From contig NZ_JABFMP010000053.1 of NCBI RefSeq assembly GCF_013359595.1, positions 1 through 34,258 of the forward strand: DNA of 34,258 nucleotides, in the 5' to 3' direction. Position numbers and translations under genes: made by a program. How positions within the stretch are numbered: the first letter of the stretch is position 1; every line of letters starts with the position of its first letter. The notes under the pieces were generated by a model, which had not been told where the DNA came from, did not search any database, and saw only the letters and a list, made by a program, of their open reading frames with translations. Source of the DNA: Pseudomonas sp. C1C7. Its GTDB lineage: Bacteria; Pseudomonadota; Gammaproteobacteria; Pseudomonadales; Pseudomonadaceae. Positions 24,576 to 32,220 of the stretch are shown piece by piece.

Positions 24576-25277
24576 TCAGGTGTACTGCGATTGCAGCAAC
24601 GTCCCCCATTTGTCCTGGTTATCCGGCCGCCGGTAATACACCACCATGCGCCGTGCCACCTGCATCGACACATCCCGCCCCGCATCCGCCTCGACCAGCG
24701 CCAAGGCCAGGTCGATACCGGCACTCACCCCGGCCGAAGTCCAGATCGAGCCCTGACGGATGAAGATGGCCTCGCGATCAAGTTCCACCTGGGGATACAG
24801 CCGCTCGAACAGATCCGCCACCAGCCAATGGGTCGCCACGCGCAGGCCGTCGAGCAATCCGGCGGCGGCCAGCAGGAAGGTGCCGCTGCACACCGACACC
24901 GTGCGACGGGATCTGGATGATGCGCAGCGCAAGGCCTGCACCAGTGCGTTGTGATTGCCCAGGGTCTGGCGAATGTTCGGCGTGCCGGGCACCAGCAGGG
25001 TATCGATCGCCACGCCGGCCAGCTGATCCAGGCGTTCGGTGTCCACCACCAGGCCCTCGGCGGTTTGCACCGGCCCGCCATCCAGGCTCGCGGTGCGCAA
25101 GGTATAACCCGGCAAACCGCTTTCGGTCAGGATATGGTTGGCCGTATAGAACACCGTCTGCGCCCCGGTAAGATCCAGCAGACCCATTTTCGGGTAGGCA
25201 AAAAACACGACGCTGCGCGCTGGCTGCGTTTCACTGCCGGTGCTTGCAGGGTTTTCGGTCCTTTCATGGATAGACAC
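24576..25277 (-). CDS. DJ-1/PfpI (GATase1-like) protein, possibly a GlxA-type regulator without its HTH
   Basis: 233 residues. The GATase1-like domain (about 22-205) has the nucleophile-elbow cysteine in SVCSGTFLLAAAGLLDG (about 128-144) and SAGVSAGIDLALALVE (about 181-196). The tail ARRMVVYYRRPDNQDKW is the linker that in GlxA/FtrA AraC-type regulators leads into the DNA-binding domain, yet the frame stops nine residues later, at the edge of a REP pair. It may be a truncated regulator or a stand-alone isonitrile-hydratase-like enzyme. GTG start at 25277 with GAGGAAAG upstream. It follows the histidine kinase at 25329 by 51 nt, so they may be co-transcribed. Confidence 0.8.
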   Translation of the reverse strand: MSIHERTENPASTGSETQPARSVVFFAYPKMGLLDLTGAQTVFYTANHILTESGLPGYTLRTASLDGGPVQTAEGLVVDTERLDQLAGVAIDTLLVPGTPNIRQTLGNHNALVQALRCASSRSRRTVSVCSGTFLLAAAGLLDGLRVATHWLVADLFERLYPQVELDREAIFIRQGSIWTSAGVSAGIDLALALVEADAGRDVSMQVARRMVVYYRRPDNQDKWGTLLQSQYT

Positions 25278-25328
25278 TCTTTGCTTTCCTCGTGTGATTT
25301 CACATAGCGAAACAGCATTGGAGAAGGA

Positions 25329-26783
25329 TTACTTGTGGTCGCCCGGGGCCGACAGGGGAATCGCAAACATGAACTGCGTACCCACACCCACGGTGCTGGC
25401 GACCCAGATCCGGCCGCCATGGAATTCGATGATCGAACGGCAGATCGCCAACCCCATGCCCAGGCCGTTCTGTTTGGTGGTGAAGAACGGATCGAACAGG
25501 GTGGCGAGGATTTCCTGGGCGATGCCGGTGCCACAGTCGGCGACTTCCAGCACCGCTTCGTTGTCCTGCACCGAAGTGCCGATGCGCAGGGTGCGCGGTC
25601 GGTCGTGGATCTCGGCCATGGCCTGGCAGGCGTTGACGATCAGGTTGATGATCACCTGCTGCAACTGAACCCGGTCAGCGTTCACACAGGCGCTCTGCGC
25701 CCGGGCCTCTACGGACAGGCGCACCTGATGGCTGGAAATCTCATGCTGCATCAGGTTCAGCGAGTCGCTGACGATGCCATCGAACACTTCGATGTTGCGT
25801 TGCACATCGCTCTGTCTGGAGAGCGCGCGGATGCAGGCGATGACTTCCGAAGCCCGGCAGGAGTTCTGAATGATCCGGTCCAGCGAGCGGCGTGCTTCAT
25901 CCAGGTTCGGTTCGGGGCGGTTGATCCAGCGTTTGCAGGACTCGCCGCTGGTGATCACCGCCGCCAGTGGCTGGTTGATTTCGTGGGCAATGGAGGCAGC
26001 CAGTTCGCCCATCGAAGTGACGCGGGTGACATGGGCCAGTTTCGCCTGGGAATGAAACAGCGCTTCCTCGGCCTGCCGGGACGCGGTGACGTCCCTCACG
26101 GCGCCGACGTACTCGACACGCCCGTCATGGTTGAACAGCGGGTTGGCGATCATGTGCACGTACTTGATGCGCCCGTCGGGCATCCGCAGGCGATGTTCCG
26201 CTTCCAGGAGTTTTTCCTGACGCGCCGCGCGCTGCAACACGCCGTCGACCACGGCCAGATCGTCTGGGTGGGTGCGGTCCTTGATCAGGGCAACGGTCGG
26301 CGTGACTTCCGGCGGATACTCGAAAATGCGCGCCGATTCGGCTGACCAGGAGATGGTTTCATCCTTGTCGATGATGAAACCGATGCTGCCGGTATGACTG
26401 AGTTTCTGCGCGCCCATGAAGAATGCTTCCTTGCGCCGCAGGTTTTCCGAGGAGCGTTTGCTGCGCAGTGCCAGCAGGGTGATGGTGGTCAGCGCGACGA
26501 GACAGCGTACATACGCGGAGATCTGCTTTTCGTCGCGAAAACCCTCGTCGACGATAAAACTGAAGGTCAGGAACGCGATGGAGGTGATGGCGACGGTGAC
26601 GAAGACGGGGATGGAAAAAATATTGGCCGACATGAACACCAGGGTGATGTAGAGCAGCGTCGGCACGACGTCGGCGTCCAGGGTGGTGTTGATAATGAAG
26701 ATCATGCTGCCGACCGCGATGGCGGCTAACCAGGCCATGGCATCCGATAAAAAAAGTTGCTTGCAGCGTTTGATGATAGACAT
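25329..26783 (-). CDS. Membrane-bound PAS histidine kinase (first copy)
   Basis: 484 residues: about four membrane helices (about 14-108) without a sizeable periplasmic domain, a PAS domain with PAC motif (about 120-240, ending VGAVRDVTASRQAEE), a HisKA dimerisation domain with the phospho-acceptor His267 in ELAASIAHEINQPLAA, and an HATPase domain (N-box INLIVNACQAM, G1 DCGTGI, G2 GLGMGLAICRSII). FixL/NtrB-like kinase class. ATG at 26783 follows GGAAG. It is a paralogue of the kinase at 30224-31789 with the same architecture. No response regulator is adjacent; the receivers at 21739, 28959 and 29423 are candidate partners. Confidence 0.93.
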   Translation of the reverse strand: MSIIKRCKQLFLSDAMAWLAAIAVGSMIFIINTTLDADVVPTLLYITLVFMSANIFSIPVFVTVAITSIAFLTFSFIVDEGFRDEKQISAYVRCLVALTTITLLALRSKRSSENLRRKEAFFMGAQKLSHTGSIGFIIDKDETISWSAESARIFEYPPEVTPTVALIKDRTHPDDLAVVDGVLQRAARQEKLLEAEHRLRMPDGRIKYVHMIANPLFNHDGRVEYVGAVRDVTASRQAEEALFHSQAKLAHVTRVTSMGELAASIAHEINQPLAAVITSGESCKRWINRPEPNLDEARRSLDRIIQNSCRASEVIACIRALSRQSDVQRNIEVFDGIVSDSLNLMQHEISSHQVRLSVEARAQSACVNADRVQLQQVIINLIVNACQAMAEIHDRPRTLRIGTSVQDNEAVLEVADCGTGIAQEILATLFDPFFTTKQNGLGMGLAICRSIIEFHGGRIWVASTVGVGTQFMFAIPLSAPGDHK

Positions 26784-26909
26784 TTGTTCTTCCGGGCTTT
26801 TGCTATCTAACGGCAACTCGCGCGGCACTCGTGATGCCGGGCAAACTCTTCATGAGGTTTTTCTGCAGGTGTTCAGTGGTTCCAAAGGTGCGGTGGGTTG
26901 AAGCTCAAG

Positions 26910-26943
26910 AAAAAACGCCCGCCAGAAAAACGAGTGGCGGGCG
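26910..26943 (-). terminator. Rho-independent terminator, minus strand
   Basis: CGCCCGCCA / TGGCGGGCG (9-bp stem, 10-nt loop, 26916-26924 / 26935-26943), followed on the minus strand by six T residues. It ends transcription of the small membrane protein gene at 27027 before the kinase at 26783. Confidence 0.88.
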
Positions 26944-27026
26944 CTTGGGAAATGTCCCTGTCAGCAAGGAGTGGGCTGATGGGGATAAGGGTGTTCACCC
27001 GGTACATCAAGTGGGTGAAGCATCAA

Positions 27027-27287
27027 TCATCGGGCGAAGCCTTGCAGATGAGCGGCTGCCTCTCTTCGCAGACGATTGAAGGACTGCAAACGCATGACGT
27101 AGCCGATCTTGATGGCGGTCGGACCAAGGATCGTCATGGCATGGGCGGCGATCAGGCCGGGCAACGACAGATACCGGTCCAGGCCATACGCCAGAATGGC
27201 CCCGACGATCAGCGCAATCAGCCCGCCGATCAACAGGACGTTGGACAACTTCAAGACCCGAAAGGGACGTTCAAAAAAATCATACAT
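27027..27287 (-). CDS. Small two-helix membrane protein, PpyR-like
   Basis: 86 residues with two membrane segments (about 15-37 and 44-62). The N-terminus MYDFFERPFRVLKLSN and the ALTILGP-like AMTILGPTAIKIGYVMRL (about 50-67) resemble proteins annotated as transmembrane sensor/regulator PpyR in Pseudomonas, named for effects on psl and pyoverdine genes in P. aeruginosa; I recall this family only by pattern. ATG at 27287 has a near-perfect AAGGAGAT site, which decides the start over 27320. It has its own terminator and sits between a kinase gene and an inverted-repeat pair. Confidence 0.75.
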   Translation of the reverse strand: MYDFFERPFRVLKLSNVLLIGGLIALIVGAILAYGLDRYLSLPGLIAAHAMTILGPTAIKIGYVMRLQSFNRLRREAAAHLQGFAR

Positions 27288-27335
27288 GTCGATCTCCTTT
27301 CCAGTGTGATTGTCCGTCATGCCAAAACACGACCC

Positions 27336-27477
27336 CTGTAGCAGCTGTCGAGCTTGCGAGGCTGCGTCCGGCTGCGCGGCAGTCGTAAAACCTGAATACT
27401 CGATCTACCTGAAAGATCGAAGTACTCGAATTTGCGACTGCTTCGCAGCCGAACGCAGGCTTCGCCAGCTACTACAG
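27336..27477. repeat. Inverted repeat pair, family B
   Basis: Left copy 27336-27385 (CTGTAGCAGCTGTCGAGC...) and right copy 27435-27477 (CGACTGCTTCGCAGCCGAAC...) are imperfect inverted copies of the element at 10136-10266. A small dyad, CGATCT/AGATCG (27401-27419), is at the centre. Confidence 0.8.
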
Positions 27478-27510
27478 GTCCTGCGGCGGCTTAAATGACC
27501 GGTAATCCCA

Positions 27511-28713
27511 TCAGGCCACCGGAATCAGCGGATCGGCCGCGGCCAGGGCAGCGGCGCGATCGGCTGCCGGCGGGTAGATCCACACGGAGTTGATCTGCTG
27601 CTTGAGTTCCTTGGCTTCCTGCTTGACCAGCTTGACCTGGCGATCCCAGCCTTCGGTGAACACCGCGCCCCAGGCGCCGAGGTCCAGGCAGGTCACGTAC
27701 TTGGGTTGGCTGTAGACCATCGGATCCACGCCCAGGAGATCGGCGGCGACGTTGTTGCCGGCGTAGCGACCCAGGGCGATGGCGTGCTGGCACGACATGG
27801 CGGCGAAGTTGCCCAGATCGTCGGTGGCCGCGTAGGCGGTGTCACCGGTGGCGTAGATATCGGCGTGGCCGCGTACTTTCAGGTTCGGATCGACATGCAG
27901 GCGGCCCTGATGGTCACGGGTGCCTTGCACTTGCTCGGTCAGTGGGCTCGCGCGGAAACCCACGGTCCAGATCACGGTGCCTGCTTCGATGCGCTGGCCG
28001 TCGGCGAGGGTGACGCCACCGGCATCCACCGAGGCGACGGTGGCACCGACGATCCACTCGATGCCCAGGTGCTCCGAGGCTTCGACGATGGAAGGACGAA
28101 TGCCATCACCCAGGGCGCCGGCGACTTGTGTGCCACGGTCGACGATGATCACTCGCACATCGGCGTTTTCACCCAGCACGGCACGCAGGCGGGCCGGCAT
28201 TTCGGTCGCGGTTTCGATACCGGTGAAGCCGCCGCCGGCGACCACCACGGTGTTGCGCGCGGCGCTGGCCGGCTGGTCTTTCAGCGCGTTGATGTGGGCT
28301 TCCAGTTCGGCGGCCGATTCGATGGTGTCGACGTCGAACGCGTACTCGAGCATGCCTTCGACCGGAGGGCGCATCAGGTGGCTGCCGGCGGCCAGGACCA
28401 GGCGGTCATAGCTCAGCTGGCCCTGTTCGCCGGAGGCTTTGACATAGCCGACCTGCTTGTTTTTCTCGTCGATCCGCTCGGCCGAACCCTGGACGAATTT
28501 GATGCCCACGGCGTCGAACAGATCGTTGAGCGGCGCCTTCATGGTGTGCACGTTCGGCTCGTAGAAGCGCGGACGAATGCGCAATTCTGCCTGAGGAGCC
28601 AGAACGGTGATTTCGACGTCGTTGCGATCGTGCTGGTCCAGCAGACGGGCAGCGCTCAACGCGCTCCATAGGCCACCGAAACCTGCACCAATAATCAAAA
28701 TCTGCTGTTTCAT
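27511..28713 (-). CDS. Type II NADH dehydrogenase-like FAD oxidoreductase
   Basis: 400 residues. Two Rossmann motifs: FAD site ILIIGAGFGGLWSALSA at the N-terminus and NAD(P)H site VVVAGGGFTGIETATEM at about 165-181; a second FAD contact is HADIYATGDTAYA (about 300). This is the COG1252/NDH-2 group: single-subunit, non-proton-pumping enzymes that pass electrons from NADH to quinone at the inner membrane; a ferredoxin- or sulfide-quinone type use cannot be excluded. There is no CxxC disulfide centre. ATG at 28713 follows AGGAG, deciding against the longer frame to 28806. A doubled shared operator lies about 160-215 nt upstream. Confidence 0.88.
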   Translation of the reverse strand: MKQQILIIGAGFGGLWSALSAARLLDQHDRNDVEITVLAPQAELRIRPRFYEPNVHTMKAPLNDLFDAVGIKFVQGSAERIDEKNKQVGYVKASGEQGQLSYDRLVLAAGSHLMRPPVEGMLEYAFDVDTIESAAELEAHINALKDQPASAARNTVVVAGGGFTGIETATEMPARLRAVLGENADVRVIIVDRGTQVAGALGDGIRPSIVEASEHLGIEWIVGATVASVDAGGVTLADGQRIEAGTVIWTVGFRASPLTEQVQGTRDHQGRLHVDPNLKVRGHADIYATGDTAYAATDDLGNFAAMSCQHAIALGRYAGNNVAADLLGVDPMVYSQPKYVTCLDLGAWGAVFTEGWDRQVKLVKQEAKELKQQINSVWIYPPAADRAAALAAADPLIPVA

Positions 28714-28870
28714 TGTTTTAGCTCCTGAAGAACGATCGAGGGCGAAAAGGGTGTTGCAATAAAAGCTCGACACGGTTGGCTTATCGTCGCGTGGTACTTG
28801 AAACATGCAAGACAGACAGTGTCGGGCTTCGATGTGGAGTAGATGTTATTCCGGGGATTGGCCTATGACA

Positions 28871-28929
28871 CTTCTACGTAGGGACATCCGGAGTATGAGT
28901 AGGTATTAGCGGGTTATACCAAGGTGTTA
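28871..28929 (-). promoter_or_regulatory. Shared operator pair and -10 upstream of the NADH dehydrogenase
   Basis: Minus strand: TAACACC-TT-GGTATAA (28929-28914) and TAATACC-TA-CTCATAC (28908-28893), 21 nt apart; TAGAAG (28876-28871) starts 32 nt after the second. The -10 region overlaps CTACGTAG (28874-28881), which resembles the FixJ recognition core TACGTAG known from rhizobia. The leader to the ATG is about 150 nt. Confidence 0.55.
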
Positions 28930-28958
28930 GTTGCCGGCCGCGGTCGGGGTTAGTTGGA

Positions 28959-29324
28959 TCAATCCAGTGCAGTCTCGATACAGGCGAGCAACTTTTCGGT
29001 GGAAAAGGGTTTGGGGAAAAATGCCAGCGGCGCCCTGGCGTTCGCGCCCGGCGAGCGCTGTGCATCGGGGTTTCCGGTGATGAAAATGACGGGAATGTGA
29101 ATGCCCCTGGCGGCCAGTTCCTCGTACATCTGAATGCCGTCCATGTCCGGCATTTGTATGTCCGAGATCAAACAGGCGCTCTGGGTCGGTCCGTCGGAGA
29201 AGATGAACTCGCGGGCACCGCAATAGGTGCGCACTTTATATCCGCTGGAACGCAAAAGACTGTCCAGAGCCATTCTTACGGATTCATCGTTATCGACGAC
29301 GGAAATAATCGCTTCATTGCGCAT
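28959..29324 (-). CDS. Single-domain response regulator (receiver only), second copy
   Basis: 121 residues, a lone receiver. Acidic pair in VVDNDE (10-14), phosphorylation site Asp55 in ISDIQMPDMDG, Thr83 in FITGNPD and Lys105 in FPKPFS. Start at 29324 chosen for AGGAC upstream. Nearly colinear with the receiver at 21739-22113, clearly a paralogue. It is the third gene in the row kinase (30224), FixJ-type regulator (29423), receiver (28959), all minus strand, but has its own promoter at 29379-29422. Likely competes for or relays phosphoryl groups from the PAS kinase. Confidence 0.9.
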   Translation of the reverse strand: MRNEAIISVVDNDESVRMALDSLLRSSGYKVRTYCGAREFIFSDGPTQSACLISDIQMPDMDGIQMYEELAARGIHIPVIFITGNPDAQRSPGANARAPLAFFPKPFSTEKLLACIETALD

Positions 29325-29378
29325 AGTTGTGTCCTGCCTTGTAGCGGAGAGCACTTAGAGGCTGTCCGCCATCACTGC

Positions 29379-29422
29379 AAGATACGCTGTCCTGAAAAGG
29401 CGCAAAGTATACGTGGGTATAG
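29379..29422 (-). promoter_or_regulatory. Promoter/operator of the second receiver-only gene
   Basis: Minus strand: CTATACC-CA-CGTATAC (29422-29407), then TATCTT starting at 29384, 38 nt from the operator start, the same spacing as at 22167-22210. The operator begins on the base after the stop codon of the FixJ-type gene. Confidence 0.5.
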
Positions 29423-30076
29423 TCACCGGACAGTTGGCGGGGCCCCGATCACTTCGGCCATGCGCACCAGATCGGCAAACGAGCGTGCGCCCATTTTGCG
29501 CATGGCCTGGCCGCGGTGGATTTTCACGGTGATTTCGCTGAGGCCGATTTCGCCGGCGATCTGCTTGTTCATCAGGCCCGAAGCCGCCAGGGCCATGACG
29601 GTCTGTTCCCGTGCGGTAAGGGTCTGGTGGCGACCGCGCAAGTCATCGGCATGGCGCTCGGACTCGCGGCGCTGCTTGTCGCGATTGTGCGCGGCGCACA
29701 CCGCATCGATCAGGTCCTGTTCGCGAAAGGGCTTGGTGAGGAAATCCACGGCACCGGCTTTCATCGCCCGCACGGTCATGGCGATGTCGCCGTGACCGGT
29801 GATGAACACGATGGGCACGTTGATCCCGGCGGCGGCCAGTTCGTTCTGGAAGTCCAGGCCGCTGCTGCCTTGCAGTCTCACGTCCAGCACCAGGCAACTG
29901 ACCGTGTCCGTGCGCGAATACTTCATGAACTCGGCGACCGAGCCGAACAGCTCCACCCGCAAACCGATGGAGCGCAACAGACTGCCGAGGGATTCACGCA
30001 GGGGCGCATCGTCATCCACGACGAAAACCGTGGATTCACCCGGTGTGATTTTGTTGAGGGGGTGTTGTTCGTTCAT
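29423..30076 (-). CDS. FixJ/NarL-type response regulator
   Basis: 217 residues. Receiver at about 15-130 with VVDDDAP (acidic pocket), Asp65 in LVLDVRLQGSSG, Thr93 in FITGHGD and Lys115 in LTKPFRE; LuxR-type HTH at about 150-212 (TLTAREQTVMALAASGLMNK then IAGEIGLSEITVKIHRG). The FixJ-like receiver and the sequence of the HTH make it a DNA-binding activator. It lies 147 nt downstream of the PAS kinase at 30224 on the same strand: a probable cognate pair. Two copies of the shared operator precede it, suggesting autoregulation, and I infer it is the protein that binds those sites. Confidence 0.92.
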   Translation of the reverse strand: MNEQHPLNKITPGESTVFVVDDDAPLRESLGSLLRSIGLRVELFGSVAEFMKYSRTDTVSCLVLDVRLQGSSGLDFQNELAAAGINVPIVFITGHGDIAMTVRAMKAGAVDFLTKPFREQDLIDAVCAAHNRDKQRRESERHADDLRGRHQTLTAREQTVMALAASGLMNKQIAGEIGLSEITVKIHRGQAMRKMGARSFADLVRMAEVIGAPPTVR

Positions 30077-30167
30077 TGCTGGTTCCCAAGGGGTTGGACG
30101 TGCAACCGCCCTGCGCTGTGGTCCTTGTGCAGGGCGCTACATTAAGTGCATGCGGGTGCTCGAGGCA

Positions 30168-30226
30168 TTCATACCTGCGGATGGCGGTACAACGCCTTGG
30201 TATGGCGGCGTCATACCAAGGTATTA
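30168..30226 (-). promoter_or_regulatory. Shared operator pair and -10 upstream of the FixJ-type regulator
   Basis: Minus strand: TAATACC-TT-GGTATGA (30226-30211) and CCATACC-AA-GGCGTTG (30205-30190), 21 nt apart; TATGAA (30173-30168) starts 32 nt after the second. Facing halves also make a perfect 10-bp dyad, CCTTGGTATG / CATACCAAGG (30195-30204 / 30212-30221). The first operator includes the stop codon of the kinase gene. Confidence 0.6.
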
Positions 30227-31789
30227 GATGGCCGCGGCAAAGCCCGAATCGTTGACGACGCGGATCGGCAGGGCGAACAGAAACGCGCTGCCTTCGCCTG
30301 GGGCGCTGGTGGCCCAGATCCGTCCTTCGTGGAAGTCGATGATCGAGCGGCAGATCGACAATCCCATGCCCAGGCCGCTTTCCTTGGTGGTGAAAAACGG
30401 CATGAACAGATGCGGCAGGACATCGGCCGGGATGCCCGGGCCGCGATCGGCGACTTCCAGCACGACCTCGTTGTCCTTGACCCAACTGCGGATTTTCAGG
30501 GCGCGCGCGTCGGGTTCTATCGCGTCCATGGCCTGGCAGGCATTGATGATCAGGTTGATGATCACCTGCTGCAGTTGCACGCGATCGGCATTGACCTGAG
30601 CACCGAACGGGCTGAGCTCAATGAGCGGATTGATCTTGTGGTGGGCCAGTTCGTAGCGCACCAGGCTGACGGTTTCGTGGACGATCTCGTTGAGCGATTC
30701 GTTCTGGCGCAACGGGTCGGATTTGCGCGACAACGCCCTGACGCGCCGGGTGATCTCGCTGGCGCGGTGGGAGCTGCTGATGATTCGCTCCAGCGACTGG
30801 CGAGCTTCCACCAGATCCGGCTGCGGACGGCTGAGCCAGTTACGGCACGCTTCGCCGCTGCTGGTGATCGCCGCCAGCGGCTGATTCACTTCATGGGCAA
30901 TGGACGCCGCCAGTTCTCCCAGGGACGTGACGCGGGACACGTGGGCCAATTGGGTCTGGGCGCGACACAGCGCTTCTTCGGCCTGCTTGCTGGCGGTGAC
31001 GTCGCGCAGCGCGCCGAGGTAGTCGATGTAACCCAGGTGGGTATGGAGCGGGGTGGCGGTCATGTGCACATGCTTGATGCGGCCATCGGGCATCAGCAGG
31101 CGATGCTTGACCTCGATCAGCGGCTCGCGGCGCGCGGCCTTCTCGAACGCCGTTTGCACCAGCGTTACATCCGCAGGGTGGGTTCGCGCCAGGATCATCG
31201 ACAGCGTCGGCATGACGCCCACCGGGTATTCGTAGATCCGCGCCGACTGATCCGACCAGGACAACTGCTCACGACCGCTGCGAAAGCCCATGCAGCCGGT
31301 CTGGCTCAGTTGCTGTGAACCGGAATAGTAGATCACTCGATGCTGCAGGCCATCGCTGGTTTTCTTGCAGCGCAGCGCCAGCAGCGTGACCACCGCCAGC
31401 AGGCCCAGGTCGCGGAAAAAGTCCGCGGTGGAATTCCAGCTTTCGAAACCGCCGTGGTAGATGAACAGCGATGTCAGCATCGACATGCCGAACAGCGCGG
31501 CCACGATGACCACGCCGAGCGAGAACAGGTTGATCGCCATCAACAGCACCGCGATGCACAGGATTGCAGTGGGGAAATCGGCGCGGGTTTCGGTATTGAT
31601 GAAGATCGCGCAGACCACGATCAGTCCCATCAGCCAGGTCAGCAGGTTTTCAGCGGACTTGAGGCGGGTGGCGAGTTTGGGGCGGGTCGTCCTTGGGCCT
31701 GGGTTGGACAGCATCTTGCTGAGGGTCTCTTTCAAGGAGGAAGGCGTGCGGCGCTCTCGCGCGGGTTTTTTCGCTTTCGAATCGATCAT
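30224..31789 (-). CDS. Membrane-bound PAS histidine kinase (second copy)
   Basis: 521 residues: a basic N-terminal tail (about 1-45), about four membrane helices (about 50-140), a PAS/PAC domain (about 155-275, ending YLGALRDVTASKQAEE), HisKA with His299 in ELAASIAHEVNQPLAA, and HATPase (INLIINACQAM, DRGPGIP, GLGMGLSICRSII). Same layout and strong similarity to the kinase at 25329-26783; the N-terminal tail is the main difference. ATG at 31789 follows GAGG. The FixJ-type regulator downstream is the likely partner. The PAS signal is not evident: I see no FixL-type haem histidine that I would trust. Confidence 0.93.
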   Translation of the reverse strand: MIDSKAKKPARERRTPSSLKETLSKMLSNPGPRTTRPKLATRLKSAENLLTWLMGLIVVCAIFINTETRADFPTAILCIAVLLMAINLFSLGVVIVAALFGMSMLTSLFIYHGGFESWNSTADFFRDLGLLAVVTLLALRCKKTSDGLQHRVIYYSGSQQLSQTGCMGFRSGREQLSWSDQSARIYEYPVGVMPTLSMILARTHPADVTLVQTAFEKAARREPLIEVKHRLLMPDGRIKHVHMTATPLHTHLGYIDYLGALRDVTASKQAEEALCRAQTQLAHVSRVTSLGELAASIAHEVNQPLAAITSSGEACRNWLSRPQPDLVEARQSLERIISSSHRASEITRRVRALSRKSDPLRQNESLNEIVHETVSLVRYELAHHKINPLIELSPFGAQVNADRVQLQQVIINLIINACQAMDAIEPDARALKIRSWVKDNEVVLEVADRGPGIPADVLPHLFMPFFTTKESGLGMGLSICRSIIDFHEGRIWATSAPGEGSAFLFALPIRVVNDSGFAAAI

Positions 31790-31926
31790 GCGCGCCTCGT
31801 CTTTTGTTCGGGCTGGGCGGAAATCGCATCGCCATGCTAGGAGCAACGGTTCTCATTTGGTTAGGACAAAAAACCCGAAAATCCTGCCACTCTGTGTACG
31901 TAACACCTTGATTTCACAGTGCGGAC

Positions 31927-32075
31927 CTGTGGCAGCTGCCGAGCCCGCGAGGCTGCGTCCGAGGACGCAGTCCTCGCAAACCCTGCGCATGCGTTTTTCC
32001 TGAATGACCGCAGTGCCCGGTTTTGCGACTGCTGCGCAGCCGGACGCAGCCTCGCAGGCTCGGCAGCTGCTACAG
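31927..32075. repeat. Inverted repeat pair, family B
   Basis: Left copy 31927-31980 (CTGTGGCAGCTGCCGAGCCC...) and right copy 32025-32075 (GCGACTGCTGCGCAGCCGGA...). The left copy has an altered inner part, CGTCCGAGGACGCAGTCCTC, which makes its own small dyad. It occupies most of the 431-bp gap 31790-32220 between the divergent kinase and LysR genes. Confidence 0.8.
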
Positions 32076-32083
32076 GGGTTGAT

Positions 32084-32121
32084 ATATACGCGGGTATTAG
32101 CGTGCACACCCATCGCATGAT
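32084..32121 (+). promoter_or_regulatory. Shared operator-like site upstream of the LysR gene
   Basis: ATATACG-CG-GGTATTA (32084-32099; TAATACC-CG-CGTATAT on the other strand). CATGAT starts 32 nt downstream at 32116, the spacing seen at the other sites, which would serve the LysR gene at 32221. On the minus strand the inverted repeat pair separates it from the kinase. The -10 is weak. Confidence 0.4.
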
Positions 32122-32220
32122 CCCGCTGTCCCCATGTACGACAGACGTTTCGTGCCCGTGGCCATAACCTGTACAGGACCCTTCCCGAACTCCATGGCCG
32201 CGTGCCGGGTAGCGAATCTC

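Noticed and set aside
30146..31318. A 390-codon plus-strand frame
   Set aside because: Antisense of the second PAS kinase.
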